Below are positions 35,615 to 44,905 of a stretch of DNA of 64,000 bases, piece by piece (positions within the stretch are counted from its first letter, which is position 1; each line of letters opens with the position of its first letter). Below the pieces are notes generated by a model. The model made no database searches, was not told the origin of the DNA, and was given only the letters and a program-made list of their open reading frames with translations. The position numbers and the translations under genes are program-made. The stretch covers positions 62,001 through 126,000 of the forward strand of contig CAVZTX010000034.1 of assembly GCA_963778375.1 (NCBI GenBank), given 5' to 3'. Source of the DNA: CAVZTX01 sp963778375 (lineage in GTDB: Bacteria > Chloroflexota > Ktedonobacteria > Ktedonobacterales > Ktedonobacteraceae).

Positions 35615-36628
35615 ATGACAGAAGCAGCACCATTACATCGAAGGAGCGGAAAAGAGCCGGTTGATGTTGATATCTACTGTGGTTCAGCTACGCCGGAACT
35701 AGCACGAGTGGTGGCTGAGCAATTGGGGCGCCCACTCGGAAGGCGTGACTTGCACCATTTCCCCGATGGTGAATGTCACGTACAGATACAGGAGAACGCC
35801 CGAGGGCGAGATATCTATATCGTGCAATCGACTTGTTCCCCTGTCAATGAGCACTTGATGGAGCTGCTGGTCATGATCGATGCTTTCCGGCGGGCTTCAG
35901 CAGCTCGCATTACCGCGGTTATCCCCTACTATGGTTATGCTCGCCAGGAGAAGAAATCGAGAGGACGCGAGCCGATTACGGCAAAGCTTGTGGCGAATCT
36001 ATTGACTACTGCCGGAGCTAACCAGGTTGTTAGCATTGATTTGCATTCGCCCGCAATACAAGGATTCTTTGATATCGGCATGATACACCTGACGGCGATT
36101 CCTCTGCTGGCCAATTACCTGCATACATCCGTGGATTTGCAGGATGCAGTTATAGTAACGCCGGATACGGGACGAGTGAAGGTCGCTGATATGTACGCCA
36201 ATCTACTGAGTTTGCCACTGGTAGTGATGCATAAGCGACGCATTGGAGAGTATGGACAAACTGTTGAGGTTGGTGCGATTGTTGGATCGGTAGAAGGGAA
36301 ACGCCCGATCATTGTCGATGATATGATATCAACCGGCACTACAATCTCCACATGTGCACAGGCCCTTTTGGAGGCCGGTGCATTACCCGATATCAGCGTA
36401 ATAGCTACTCATGGGGTGTTAAGTCCTTCATCCGAGGAAAAACTGGCCATTCCAGAGATTAAACGTATTGTGATTACCGATACCATTCCTCCACATCAAG
36501 CTTCTCTTGCTTCCAAGACGATGGTCATCTCTGTTTCTGAGTTGTTGGCCGAAACTGTACTACGCTTACATCAGGGTCGCTCTATCAGCGCACTTTTCCG
36601 GGATTGGCACGAAGATTATCCGGTATAG
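35615..36628 (+). CDS. prs: ribose-phosphate pyrophosphokinase
   Basis: A 337-residue PRPP synthetase, making phosphoribosyl pyrophosphate from ribose 5-phosphate and ATP for nucleotide, histidine and tryptophan synthesis. Signatures: FPDGECHVQI near residue 50, IPYYGYARQEKKSRGREPITAKL (flexible loop, about 103-125), SIDLHSPAIQGFFD (about 143), VTPDTGRVKVAD, and the PRPP-binding IIVDDMISTGTTI (about 232-244). The N-terminus is about 16 residues longer than usual. It ends one base before the stop codon of the convergent ClC gene. Confidence 0.96.
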   Translation: MTEAAPLHRRSGKEPVDVDIYCGSATPELARVVAEQLGRPLGRRDLHHFPDGECHVQIQENARGRDIYIVQSTCSPVNEHLMELLVMIDAFRRASAARITAVIPYYGYARQEKKSRGREPITAKLVANLLTTAGANQVVSIDLHSPAIQGFFDIGMIHLTAIPLLANYLHTSVDLQDAVIVTPDTGRVKVADMYANLLSLPLVVMHKRRIGEYGQTVEVGAIVGSVEGKRPIIVDDMISTGTTISTCAQALLEAGALPDISVIATHGVLSPSSEEKLAIPEIKRIVITDTIPPHQASLASKTMVISVSELLAETVLRLHQGRSISALFRDWHEDYPV

Positions 36629-36629
36629 T

Positions 36630-38558
36630 CTACACCTTGCGGGCTGTGCGTGATGGGAAGAAAAGACGCATGCGTAGAACGCGCTCTCGTCGGCGTTCCT
36701 CTTCCAGGTTGCGCACTCGAGCTTTTAGCAGGTCATTGAGCGAGATGAGGCCCACCAATTGTTGCGGGTCGTCACGCTCAACCACGGGAAAGCGCGTGAA
36801 GCCTGTTTCAGCCATACGGTATACCACAGCACGCAAAGGTTCATCCGGGTAGGCGACTATTGGATGCCTATGTATCAATTCGGCAAGTTGAGAACTCTCG
36901 TTATGGGCAACACCAAGTGGACCTGTTCTAGCCTTCTCTACTACCCACGCACTTACTGTATTGCCATCTCCCGCATTCTGTATGAATTGTTGCAAATCTT
37001 TGCGCGTCACAACACCTATCAGGCATTCTTTATCGTCCAGTACCGGATATAGGCGTTGCACCTGATTACGCTGACTATGATCGACATGGAGGGATTGGGC
37101 GAGGTCTTTGGGGGAAATCTTGTCGGACAAGGCTACAACGTTGGTACGCATAGCTTCACGAACAAAGATAATCTCCAGTGGATCGGTTGCGTACTCTCGA
37201 CTCAGATGGTAGCCACGCCGACTAACTTTCTCGGTCAGGATCGAGCGACGCATGACGATGACAGTGAAGCCATGCGCGATGATGACGGCGATAAGGAGCG
37301 GCAGGAGCATATTTATATCATGGGTGAGTTCCAGTGCGAAGATGATGCCGGTGAAAGGCGAGCGCATAGTGCCGCCGAGAATAGCTCCCATACTTACAAG
37401 TGGCCAGAACCCCAGACCCTCGTTCGGTAGGATCATGGCTTCCAGGCCGCCGAGCGCACCTCCCATCATAAGTAGTGGAGCAAGAACGCCTCCCGATGTG
37501 CCTGAACCTAGCGAGACGGACCAGATGATTGATTTGACGATCAATATGCCAAGGATCACTTGAGCTGTTACGTTTCCTTGCAGAAGTTTGCCAATGGTGT
37601 CATACCCCACTCCAAGGGCTTGGGGGAAGATTAAACCACCGATGCCAATCACCAGTCCTCCAATGGCTGGCCACCACATCCAGTGGATTGGTAATAGACG
37701 AAAAGCATCTTCACTGGCGTAGACTGCCATTGTCAAAAGGGCTGAAAGCGCACCAGCCAGCAGACCGGCCAGCACGCAACCAAGCAATCCAACAGGGCCG
37801 ATAAACGCGGGATGGGGAGGCGTTGGGAAAAGCGGTCCCATGCCAATGATATAGATGCGTACCGCGGCTGCGGTGGCGCTTGCCAGGGCTACAGGGATCA
37901 GGCTGCGAGGTTTCCACTCGAAGAGCAGGAGTTCGACTGCCAGCAAAACTGCGGCAATGGGTGAGGCAAATGTCGCGGACATGCCTCCGGCAGCTCCGGC
38001 AACCAGTAGTATCTTGCGTTCAGCGCTCGTGAGATGGAAAAATTGGGCGATCATCGAGCCAAAGGCACCTCCGGTCATGATGATCGGGCCTTCAGCACCA
38101 AAGGGACCACCAGAGCCGATGGATAGGGCAGAAGCAAGCGGTTTCAAGAATGCGACTTTAGGCTCTACACGGCTTCCATTAATGAGAATAGCCTCGATAG
38201 CTTCGGGAATGCCATGGCCGCGAATGCGTTCTGAACCATAGCGAGCTATTAATCCAATGATGAGAGCCCCTATGACGGGTACGAGGATTTCCCAAAAGCC
38301 AAGGTGGTTACCGGCGGGCGAAACCAGGGCCGTACTCCAACGCTGGAAGAAGAAGAGGTTGGTGAATAGCCCAATGAGGCGTAAAAGAATAAGGGCTACG
38401 AATGCACTAAGGACACCTATGCCGATGGCCATGATAGATATGGTGATTATGCGTGGGGAAGTCGTGAAGTCGCCAAGTTTGCCCAGCGCTTCGTGGTTTC
38501 CAAGGTTGCCTAGTGTTTGAGTAAATTTTTTCCAAAGATTAGAAAATACATTATTCAC
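36630..38558 (-). CDS. ClC family chloride channel/transporter with CBS domains
   Basis: A 642-residue ClC protein. Transport motifs: GHGIPEAIEA (about residue 113), GSGGPFGAEGPI (about 147; gating Glu kept), and GSGTSGGVLAPLL (about 352). Two C-terminal CBS domains (about 465-620; FVREAMRTNVVALSD, VVERDDPQQLVGLISLNDLL) should sense adenosine nucleotides. The start is GTG at 38558, behind CAGGGAGAATATA. It is 40 bases downstream of a MarR gene on the same strand, so expression is probably under MarR control. Channel or H+ exchanger mode is not decided. Confidence 0.92.
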   Translation of the reverse strand: MNNVFSNLWKKFTQTLGNLGNHEALGKLGDFTTSPRIITISIMAIGIGVLSAFVALILLRLIGLFTNLFFFQRWSTALVSPAGNHLGFWEILVPVIGALIIGLIARYGSERIRGHGIPEAIEAILINGSRVEPKVAFLKPLASALSIGSGGPFGAEGPIIMTGGAFGSMIAQFFHLTSAERKILLVAGAAGGMSATFASPIAAVLLAVELLLFEWKPRSLIPVALASATAAAVRIYIIGMGPLFPTPPHPAFIGPVGLLGCVLAGLLAGALSALLTMAVYASEDAFRLLPIHWMWWPAIGGLVIGIGGLIFPQALGVGYDTIGKLLQGNVTAQVILGILIVKSIIWSVSLGSGTSGGVLAPLLMMGGALGGLEAMILPNEGLGFWPLVSMGAILGGTMRSPFTGIIFALELTHDINMLLPLLIAVIIAHGFTVIVMRRSILTEKVSRRGYHLSREYATDPLEIIFVREAMRTNVVALSDKISPKDLAQSLHVDHSQRNQVQRLYPVLDDKECLIGVVTRKDLQQFIQNAGDGNTVSAWVVEKARTGPLGVAHNESSQLAELIHRHPIVAYPDEPLRAVVYRMAETGFTRFPVVERDDPQQLVGLISLNDLLKARVRNLEEERRRERVLRMRLFFPSRTARKV

Positions 38559-38597
38559 TATATTCTCCCTGAGATGTTCTGATATACTTACTCATTT

Positions 38598-39029
38598 TCA
38601 ATTATCATGGTCGCCATTGATAAGCTTGTTGAGGGCTTGAACAAGGGCGGGGCCTGTTGATTGTAGTTCGGTACGATGAAGTACCGAAAGTTTTCGCAGC
38701 ACTTCTTCACCGCTGGAAGTAAGGTTGATGAGAACGCGTCTCTGATCATTCTCATCGCGGCTGCGTTCGATGAGACCATGCTCAGTGAGTCGATCTATAA
38801 GTTCGACGGTACTGTGATGCCGGAGTTGTAGTCGCTCGGCAAGGTCGCCAACAGCGGCGTTTCTGCCCTCTGGAAATCCTTTGAGGGCAAGCAGTAATTG
38901 GTGTTGTTGGGGTTCGAGACCCAATTCACGAGTGGTTTGCTCACTGAAACGCAGAAAACGGCGAAGCTGATAGCGAAATTCGGCCAGAGCCTGATATTCG
39001 GTTGGAGACATTTCTTCGTTTGATTGCAT
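38598..39029 (-). CDS. MarR family transcriptional regulator
   Basis: A 143-residue winged-helix regulator: QLRRFLRFSEQTTRELGLEPQQHQLLLALKG, AAVGDLAERLQLRHHSTVELIDRLTEHGLIERSRDENDQRRVLINLT. The Asp-Arg pair of the wing (DENDQRR) is typical. The ATG follows AAGGTGGTATA. It heads a two-gene unit with the ClC transporter; a palindromic candidate operator stands just upstream. Confidence 0.92.
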   Translation of the reverse strand: MQSNEEMSPTEYQALAEFRYQLRRFLRFSEQTTRELGLEPQQHQLLLALKGFPEGRNAAVGDLAERLQLRHHSTVELIDRLTEHGLIERSRDENDQRRVLINLTSSGEEVLRKLSVLHRTELQSTGPALVQALNKLINGDHDN

Positions 39030-39040
39030 TATACCACCTT

Positions 39041-39057
39041 TATGTCGTACTACGATA
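39041..39057 (-). promoter_or_regulatory. candidate MarR operator
   Basis: TCGTACTACGA at 39045-39055 is a perfect palindrome around one central base, within TATG...TA flanks, 12 bases upstream of the marR start. Size and position suit autoregulation. Confidence 0.55.
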
Positions 39058-39202
39058 GAAACATAACAAAATTAGAGGAGTCTTGTCAAGCGGCTTCCTT
39101 CGATATTGACACTTCTTGCTTGCATGGGTAATATAGAAGCACGCTGCAACGGAAGAGCCGACATAATTTGTGTTATGCAGATGGGCGGCGAGGAGTAATG
39201 AC

Positions 39203-39919
39203 ATGTTGACCTACGAAGATGTGACCAGGTATTTTCAGCAGGCGGCAAGCGGCGTTTCGCTTGTGACGCATCCTGAATATTGGATCAACTCGCGTTCGCT
39301 CGAACGTGAATTTGCTTGCACCTGTCACATAGGCACCTGTGAAGAGGCAGAATACCATAGTGCCTGCACTCTCTCATTTACGTGGGGTACATTGGATACG
39401 GCGCTCTCACTGGAAGGGCCTGTTGGAGTGTGTGACTTTTTCCACGAACCTGAAGATACTTGCCCGCACTTGCATACAAGCGATATCCCCCCACTGGTAC
39501 TTGATCTCTCTTACAGCCTGGCACTCAACGGGACTACATTACCTGACACAATGTTGCTTTCATTGATCCAGTCGCTAAAGCTGCGTGCAAGTGAACACAG
39601 CAGCCGTGCTATCGAGACACGACCAGGCATTACTATGGCTTTGCATGAAAATCGTTTGCAGGCTGAGGCGTTAACGCTGCAACAGCGAGTAGAGTTGCCA
39701 ATCTGGCATCCTGATGGGATGCGAGGCTTGCATGACGATCCGCATGCTCGATCAGGACGTTTTGGGCAGCGTCGCCGTCGCGAAATTGACGAGGATGATG
39801 CCCTGGACGAGGTCGTAGCTGATAACCCGCGTCCCGAAGAGTGGTTGCCACAGGTGATGGAGGAGGTATGCCAGGACATTTTGCAGGTGTTAGAAGCCCT
39901 CGATGCCGTACGCACTTAG
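39203..39919 (+). CDS. hypothetical 238-residue protein with clustered cysteines
   Basis: Starts MLTYEDVTRYFQQ, behind GAGGAGTAATGAC. Residues about 35-60 carry CTCHIGTCEEAEYHSAC, a possible metal site, and a second group CDFF...CPHLH occurs near 78-92. The C-terminal third is rich in charged residues (RRRREIDEDDALDEVV) and ends in an acidic helix. Soluble, no signal peptide. I do not recognise a family. It is divergent from the MarR gene. Confidence 0.65.
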   Translation: MLTYEDVTRYFQQAASGVSLVTHPEYWINSRSLEREFACTCHIGTCEEAEYHSACTLSFTWGTLDTALSLEGPVGVCDFFHEPEDTCPHLHTSDIPPLVLDLSYSLALNGTTLPDTMLLSLIQSLKLRASEHSSRAIETRPGITMALHENRLQAEALTLQQRVELPIWHPDGMRGLHDDPHARSGRFGQRRRREIDEDDALDEVVADNPRPEEWLPQVMEEVCQDILQVLEALDAVRT

Positions 39920-39985
39920 AAAGTTTTGGAGATGAGGCCGCTACATCGGTGGTGGCACAATCAATCGGCCTCTAAGGATGGTCCA

Positions 39986-41272
39986 CTAATACATCCTTGT
40001 TGGCTTGCGGCGTCGTTCGTTGGGCAGGAGAACATCTAGCGCATCATCAACCGTTACCACACCTTGAAGATAGCCTTCCTGACTCACCACCGGTACAGCG
40101 AGCAAATTGTACTTTGCCATGATTTCGGCAACACTCTGTGGATCGGCATCTGGTTGCACAGTAATCAAATCTATTTCCATAATATCCTGCAAAGACTGCG
40201 CGGGATTAGCTACCAGCAATTCCCAGATCGAAACGACGCCTAGAAGAGTGCATTCCTCCTGGGATTCGTCAGCGATGCAGTAGACATATGCGCTCCGTAT
40301 ATCCTGCTCAAGGATACTAAAGCGCACAGTCTCTAATGCCTCGGAAATACTTTTCGTTTCATTGAGGGCGATGTAATCAGTGGTCATGAGTCCACCGGCC
40401 GAATCTTCGCCGTATTCCAATAACTCCTGTACATCTTCCGATTCTTCTGGAGTCATGAGCCTGAGCAATTCCTGGACACGCTCCTCCGGTAGTTGGGCAA
40501 GCAGGTCGGCAGCTTCGTCTGGTTCCATTGCCTCCAGGATGTCGGCGGCACGATCTACCTGGATATTCTCAAGAATTTGACTCTGCCGTTCGGTATCGAT
40601 CTCCTCAAGCGCATCAGCCGCCGTCTCATTGTCCAGACCCTCAATTAGTCGTGCCCCCTGTCCAGGAGTGAGCTGATGGACTATGTCAGCGATGTCGGCA
40701 GGGTGCAGTTCTGCAAGCTGACCACTTTGGATGCGCGGGAGCTGCGGAGGCGTTTCCGATTGTGCTTCGAGAGAGCCCTCTTCTTCGGGACGCTGGGTGC
40801 CTATGAGTTCGATCTCATCCCAAGGAATCAAATTCGTGGAGGAGCGTCTGCTTTTGGTACCGAGCAGCCAGGAGGGAGCGAGTCGGCGCACCAGGCCTAG
40901 GGTACTATTATCAATTCCTAAAATACGCCAATCATCGCTCAGGCAAACATCATTCACACGCACAGCTTTTTTTCGTGTCAGGTCAATGACCTGTTTATCA
41001 AGTATCTCTTCCGCCAGGCTCACTTCTTGTGATGATGAAGCGCTCGCTCGCGGCGGAAGTTGTTCTAGCGGAACGCGCAGACGAAAAGCGTTTCCATGAG
41101 ATTCTATTGTCTCAATAGGGACTTGCCAGGGCTGTTCTTCCTGCCCCTCTACCAACAACGCGCTTGCAGTGGGCGAATCACCTTGTGGGGCGAACACATC
41201 GATTATTTTGCCTATACGCTCACCGGAGATATCCTCCACGGGTGCGTTAAGGATTTGACTGAGGTAGAGCAT
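39986..41272 (-). CDS. PRC-barrel / MgtE-N / CBS-pair protein without membrane domain
   Basis: A 428-residue soluble protein. An N-terminal PRC-barrel-like part (LNAPVEDISGERIGKIIDVFAP) is followed by the superhelical MgtE N-domain (about residues 180-290: LAELHPADIADIVHQLTPGQGARL, AADILEAMEPDEAADLLAQLPEERVQELL) and a CBS pair (SAGGLMTTDYIAL to AVPVVSQEGYLQGVVTVDDALDVL). MgtE proper continues into a five-helix Mg2+ channel, which is absent here. Such standalone sensors are known near metal transporters in some phyla; none is adjacent. It starts nine bases after the pyrG stop and is probably in that operon. Confidence 0.88.
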   Translation of the reverse strand: MLYLSQILNAPVEDISGERIGKIIDVFAPQGDSPTASALLVEGQEEQPWQVPIETIESHGNAFRLRVPLEQLPPRASASSSQEVSLAEEILDKQVIDLTRKKAVRVNDVCLSDDWRILGIDNSTLGLVRRLAPSWLLGTKSRRSSTNLIPWDEIELIGTQRPEEEGSLEAQSETPPQLPRIQSGQLAELHPADIADIVHQLTPGQGARLIEGLDNETAADALEEIDTERQSQILENIQVDRAADILEAMEPDEAADLLAQLPEERVQELLRLMTPEESEDVQELLEYGEDSAGGLMTTDYIALNETKSISEALETVRFSILEQDIRSAYVYCIADESQEECTLLGVVSIWELLVANPAQSLQDIMEIDLITVQPDADPQSVAEIMAKYNLLAVPVVSQEGYLQGVVTVDDALDVLLPNERRRKPTRMY

Positions 41273-41281
41273 GGATTACAT

Positions 41282-42943
41282 CTATATCTCGTTCAATTGG
41301 CGTGCCAACTCTGCGCTCCCGACGGCTACCTGCGCCTTTTGCTGCAAGCGCAGGGACGCTCCGATAAAGTCACGGAACAAGGGATGCGGGCGAGTGGGAC
41401 GACTCTTGAACTCAGGGTGGAACTGCGAAGCGACGAACCAGGGATGATTGGCCAGTTCAATGACTTCAACCAGGCTGTTGTCAGCCGAACGACCACTAAT
41501 TACCACTCCATTAGCTTCTATACGTTTACGAAATTCGTTGTTGAATTCATAGCGATGGCGATGTCGCTCAAAAACAATAGGCTCACTATAGGCTGCATAC
41601 GCTTTGGTTCCGGGTGTCAGGCAACAGACCCAGTTTCCAAGGCGCATTGTGCCGCCTTTATCGGCGATCTGACGCTGTGTGGACATCAAATCAATAACGG
41701 GATATGAGGTCTGCGGATCAAATTCGGTGCTATTAGCATCTTCAAGACCCAATACATTACGCGCAAACTCAACGACCGCAACCTGCATGCCAAGGCAGAG
41801 GCCAAGGTAGGGGATGTTCATACGGCGGGCAAAATTAGCAGCTTTGACCTTGCCTTCAATTCCCCTATGGCCAAATCCACCTGGAACAACAATACCCGAT
41901 ACATCTTCGAGCACTTCGGTATAGCCTTCGCCCATTCTCTCAAGTGCTTCTGAGTTGATCCACTTGATCTGTACATCGACATCATGGTACCAGCCTGCAT
42001 GGCGCAGAGCCTCGGAGACCGAGAGATAGGCATCGTGTAGTTCAACGTATTTACCGATGAGACCAATGGTTAATTCAGGGCGAGGCCGTTTGATGGTGGC
42101 AACCAGTTCACGCCATTCTTGCATCTGTGGTTCATGCTGGGACAGTCCTAGTTCTTGCACCAGGAATTCGCCCAATCCAGCTTCTTCCAGGATAAGCGGT
42201 ACTTCGTAAATGGTATCGGTAGTAAGCAGGGGAACTACCGCACGTTCTTCAATATTGCAGAAGAGAGCGATTTTCTCACGCAGTTCGTCACTCAAAGGAT
42301 AGTCTGAACGACAGAGGATAACATCGGGTTGAATGCCTACGCGCAGCAGTTCTTTTACGCTGTGCTGGGTGGGCTTTGTCTTTAACTCTTTGGTCGCCAT
42401 AAGGTAGGGCAGGAGGGTGACATGCAGGTAGAGAACATCACGGCGTCCGACATCTTTGCGCATCTGGCGAATGGCTTCCAAAAATGGTTCGCCTTCGATA
42501 TCACCGACGGTGCCCCCTACCTCTACGATTACCACGTCTGCATCAGAACGCCGCGCCACGTTATGAATGCGGTCCTTGATTTCGTTGGTGATATGTGGAA
42601 TGACTTGGATCGTGCCGCCTAGATATTCACCACGTCGCTCTTTGCCGATGACAGCGGCGTAGACCTGGCCGGTGGTAACATTATTAGCCTGGGAGGCGGG
42701 TTCATCGGTAAAACGTTCGTAATGACCCAGGTCAAGATCGGTCTCGGCACCGTCATCGGTGACGAAGACTTCACCATGCTGATAAGGGGACATGGTGCCG
42801 GGGTCAACGTTGATATAGGGGTCTAATTTCATTAAGGAGACGGAGACTCCACGATTTTTGAGGAGTCGGCCTAGCGAAGCAACGGTGATACCTTTTCCTA
42901 CAGATGATGCCACTCCACCTGTCACAAAGATAAATTTTGACAT
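41282..42943 (-). CDS. pyrG: CTP synthase
   Basis: A 553-residue enzyme converting UTP to CTP with glutamine. The synthetase domain (about 1-270) has FVTGGVASSVGKGITVASLG and LDPYINVDPGTMSPYQHGEVFV; the class I glutamine amidotransferase domain has GFGHRGIEGK, the nucleophile Cys in YLGLCLGMQVAVVE and the His-Glu in FHPEFKSRP. The ATG at 42943 follows AAGGAGGAAAGAACAT. It follows the metallo-hydrolase gene by 48 bases and precedes the MgtE-N protein by 9 bases on the same strand. Confidence 0.97.
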   Translation of the reverse strand: MSKFIFVTGGVASSVGKGITVASLGRLLKNRGVSVSLMKLDPYINVDPGTMSPYQHGEVFVTDDGAETDLDLGHYERFTDEPASQANNVTTGQVYAAVIGKERRGEYLGGTIQVIPHITNEIKDRIHNVARRSDADVVIVEVGGTVGDIEGEPFLEAIRQMRKDVGRRDVLYLHVTLLPYLMATKELKTKPTQHSVKELLRVGIQPDVILCRSDYPLSDELREKIALFCNIEERAVVPLLTTDTIYEVPLILEEAGLGEFLVQELGLSQHEPQMQEWRELVATIKRPRPELTIGLIGKYVELHDAYLSVSEALRHAGWYHDVDVQIKWINSEALERMGEGYTEVLEDVSGIVVPGGFGHRGIEGKVKAANFARRMNIPYLGLCLGMQVAVVEFARNVLGLEDANSTEFDPQTSYPVIDLMSTQRQIADKGGTMRLGNWVCCLTPGTKAYAAYSEPIVFERHRHRYEFNNEFRKRIEANGVVISGRSADNSLVEVIELANHPWFVASQFHPEFKSRPTRPHPLFRDFIGASLRLQQKAQVAVGSAELARQLNEI

Positions 42944-42991
42944 ATGTTCTTTCCTCCTTATCAGGAGCCTGGGCAAACAATAGATAGAATT

Positions 42992-43633
42992 TTAACTACA
43001 ATTCCGCGATTCTAAAATGACGACCTGCGTTTCGGCAGGCAGATTATTTCGAGTTATTGAAAGTTTTGGTTGTGTATTAATTGTTTCAACTCCCATCTCA
43101 CGGCAAAATTTGTCGAGGGGATTGGGAGTTTCACCGTCCGAAGAGCGATAATGCATAGGAATGATAATACGTGGTTCTACCTGGCTGATTACCTCCGCTG
43201 CTTGCGTTGCGTTGATGGTATTACCTCCACCAATCGGTACCAACAAGACATCCGCGTCGGCGACCTCTTCCAGTTGTTCTTCTTGCAGTGTATGGCCTAG
43301 ATCGCCTAAATGACAGATAACCAGGTCGTCCATATGGATGACATAGATAGTATTGCGCCCAAGTTCTTGACCGCGCTTATTATCGTGATAGGAAGCTACG
43401 CCCGTTATCAAGATATCGCTTACCTCGTACTCACCAGGGCCACGCACGACATAGGGATTGCCTCCTACGCCCATAGCAAAGTTATGCCCAGGATGGTCAT
43501 GGCTGATGGTAACGATGGGGGCATTGATCTTGCCCAGCGAGTAACCTAGCTGAGGAGAAAACGGGTCTGTAACCAGGGTAACGTTCTTGCCACGCAGCAA
43601 GAAGCATGAGTGGCCGAGCCAGGAAATGTCCAT
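42992..43633 (-). CDS. metallo-beta-lactamase-fold hydrolase (UlaG-like)
   Basis: A 213-residue protein of the UPF0173/UlaG-like metal-dependent hydrolases: WLGHSCFLLRG at the start, TISHDHPGHN (metal ligands, about residues 43-52), and the C-terminal PMHYRSSDG. It lies directly upstream of pyrG on the same strand. The substrate is not indicated; its position suggests only co-expression with nucleotide synthesis. Confidence 0.85.
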   Translation of the reverse strand: MDISWLGHSCFLLRGKNVTLVTDPFSPQLGYSLGKINAPIVTISHDHPGHNFAMGVGGNPYVVRGPGEYEVSDILITGVASYHDNKRGQELGRNTIYVIHMDDLVICHLGDLGHTLQEEQLEEVADADVLLVPIGGGNTINATQAAEVISQVEPRIIIPMHYRSSDGETPNPLDKFCREMGVETINTQPKLSITRNNLPAETQVVILESRNCS

Positions 43634-43666
43634 ATGTTTGCTACAATTTCGCTTTTCTCATAAGTT

Positions 43667-43692
43667 CGGGCGGGGACTATCGTCCTCGCCCG
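43667..43692. repeat. hairpin of the GGGCGAGGAC type downstream of the YccF-domain gene
   Basis: CGGGCGGGGAC (43667-43677) pairs with GTCCTCGCCCG (43682-43692) with one G-T pair. Nearly the same hairpin is at 44714-44739 on the other side of the YccF-domain gene. It could end transcription of that gene on the minus strand although no T-run follows. Confidence 0.6.
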
Positions 43693-43794
43693 ATTGATAT
43701 TGTACCACACGGATAGGTGTTCTACAAGTGGGTAGCAATTATGTTTCTTCTGAAAAAGCTGAGCAAGCAAGTATCTTGCCCTTAGCTACAGGTA

Positions 43795-44595
43795 TCAGTT
43801 TCTGCGTAAAGTGATCACGGCGGGCAGAATATTAAACATCATGACTCCCAGAGGAATGGTCACAATGAAGATGAACAGCATATAGGCGATCCACGACCAG
43901 AACAGTCCTGCCCACCAACCAATAAAGATGAAGTAAAGTGCGCGGACCAGGAAGTTTACTTGTCGCGCTCTACCAATGTTGATATTTGTTGTGCCACCAC
44001 TGATGTTAATATTCACCGATTGGCTGGCTGGCTTGAGCGTCATTACCATAGGTAAACGATTAAGCATCAACAGGCCAAGTGGTAAACCAAGAACCGTCAA
44101 CACAAAGAAGTACCCGATATTGAGCCAGATCAAACCGGCCCACCAACCAATGAAAATGAAATACAGCGCACGCATGAGCAATCCATGCTGGTGCTGCTGA
44201 ATGTTCACATTCACAATCTGCTGAGGCAGCATCGGCTGAACGGGTGGATAAGGATACATCGGCTGCTGCATCTGAGGTGCATAACCTGCATTGCCCTGGA
44301 AAGGTTGCTGTTGCCACTGCTGCTGGGGAAAAGATGGCTGTTCATATATTGGCGCTTGGGGAGGCGAATACATCTGTTGTTGTTGAGGATAGATTGGTGG
44401 TTGCCGGCCCCATTGTAGCTGCTGGTACTGCATAGGGCCATATGGCTGCTGCGGAGGATAACTACCAACCTGTGGAGGAAAACCAGGTTGTTGGCCATAC
44501 GGAGGAGGCGTATACGGTCCACTTGGAGGAGGGAAATCCTCGTGTGGCTGCTGTTGCGGCTGAAGACCATCTGAATACGGTGTTCGATCGTTCAT
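43795..44595 (-). CDS. membrane protein with two YccF domains and a Pro/Gln-rich tail
   Basis: A 266-residue protein. The first 125 residues are low-complexity, rich in Pro, Gln, Tyr and Gly. Then two homologous YccF (DUF307) units follow, each opening with RALYFIFIGWWAGL (about residues 141 and 217) and each with two hydrophobic helices, so four in total. Short beta-prone segments with repeated NINI patterns (VNVNIQ, VNINISGGTTNINIG) precede each unit. YccF function is unknown. A single gene between two similar hairpins. Confidence 0.85.
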   Translation of the reverse strand: MNDRTPYSDGLQPQQQPHEDFPPPSGPYTPPPYGQQPGFPPQVGSYPPQQPYGPMQYQQLQWGRQPPIYPQQQQMYSPPQAPIYEQPSFPQQQWQQQPFQGNAGYAPQMQQPMYPYPPVQPMLPQQIVNVNIQQHQHGLLMRALYFIFIGWWAGLIWLNIGYFFVLTVLGLPLGLLMLNRLPMVMTLKPASQSVNINISGGTTNINIGRARQVNFLVRALYFIFIGWWAGLFWSWIAYMLFIFIVTIPLGVMMFNILPAVITLRRN

Positions 44596-44713
44596 CTACT
44601 GGTTCCTCCCTTAATGAAACCAACTGATGTGGTTTTACTAGAAACATGTAAATCATGAGGCAAGGTGACAAGAAAAATTCCCGCTGCTACAAATTTTCTT
44701 TTCTTAAAAATCA

Positions 44714-44739
44714 CGGGCGAGGACAGAGGTCCTCACCCG
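44714..44739 (-). terminator. hairpin terminator of the glycosyltransferase gene
   Basis: CGGGCGAGGAC (44714-44724) pairs with GTCCTCACCCG (44729-44739); on the minus strand TGATTTTT follows. The remaining 44596-44905 has no gene. Confidence 0.65.
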
Positions 44740-44905
44740 CAAGAAAGTATACCACAACCATAAGCATTACACAAGTGATCGCAAACTAAATTTGTTATCC
44801 TTAAAATGCAATGTATGTATATTGTTATACAAGCAAATATTCTTAACTCACCAAAAGTGCCGGGGCCACTCAATTGGTAGCTATAGCTCAAACATTGTGT
44901 CACTA

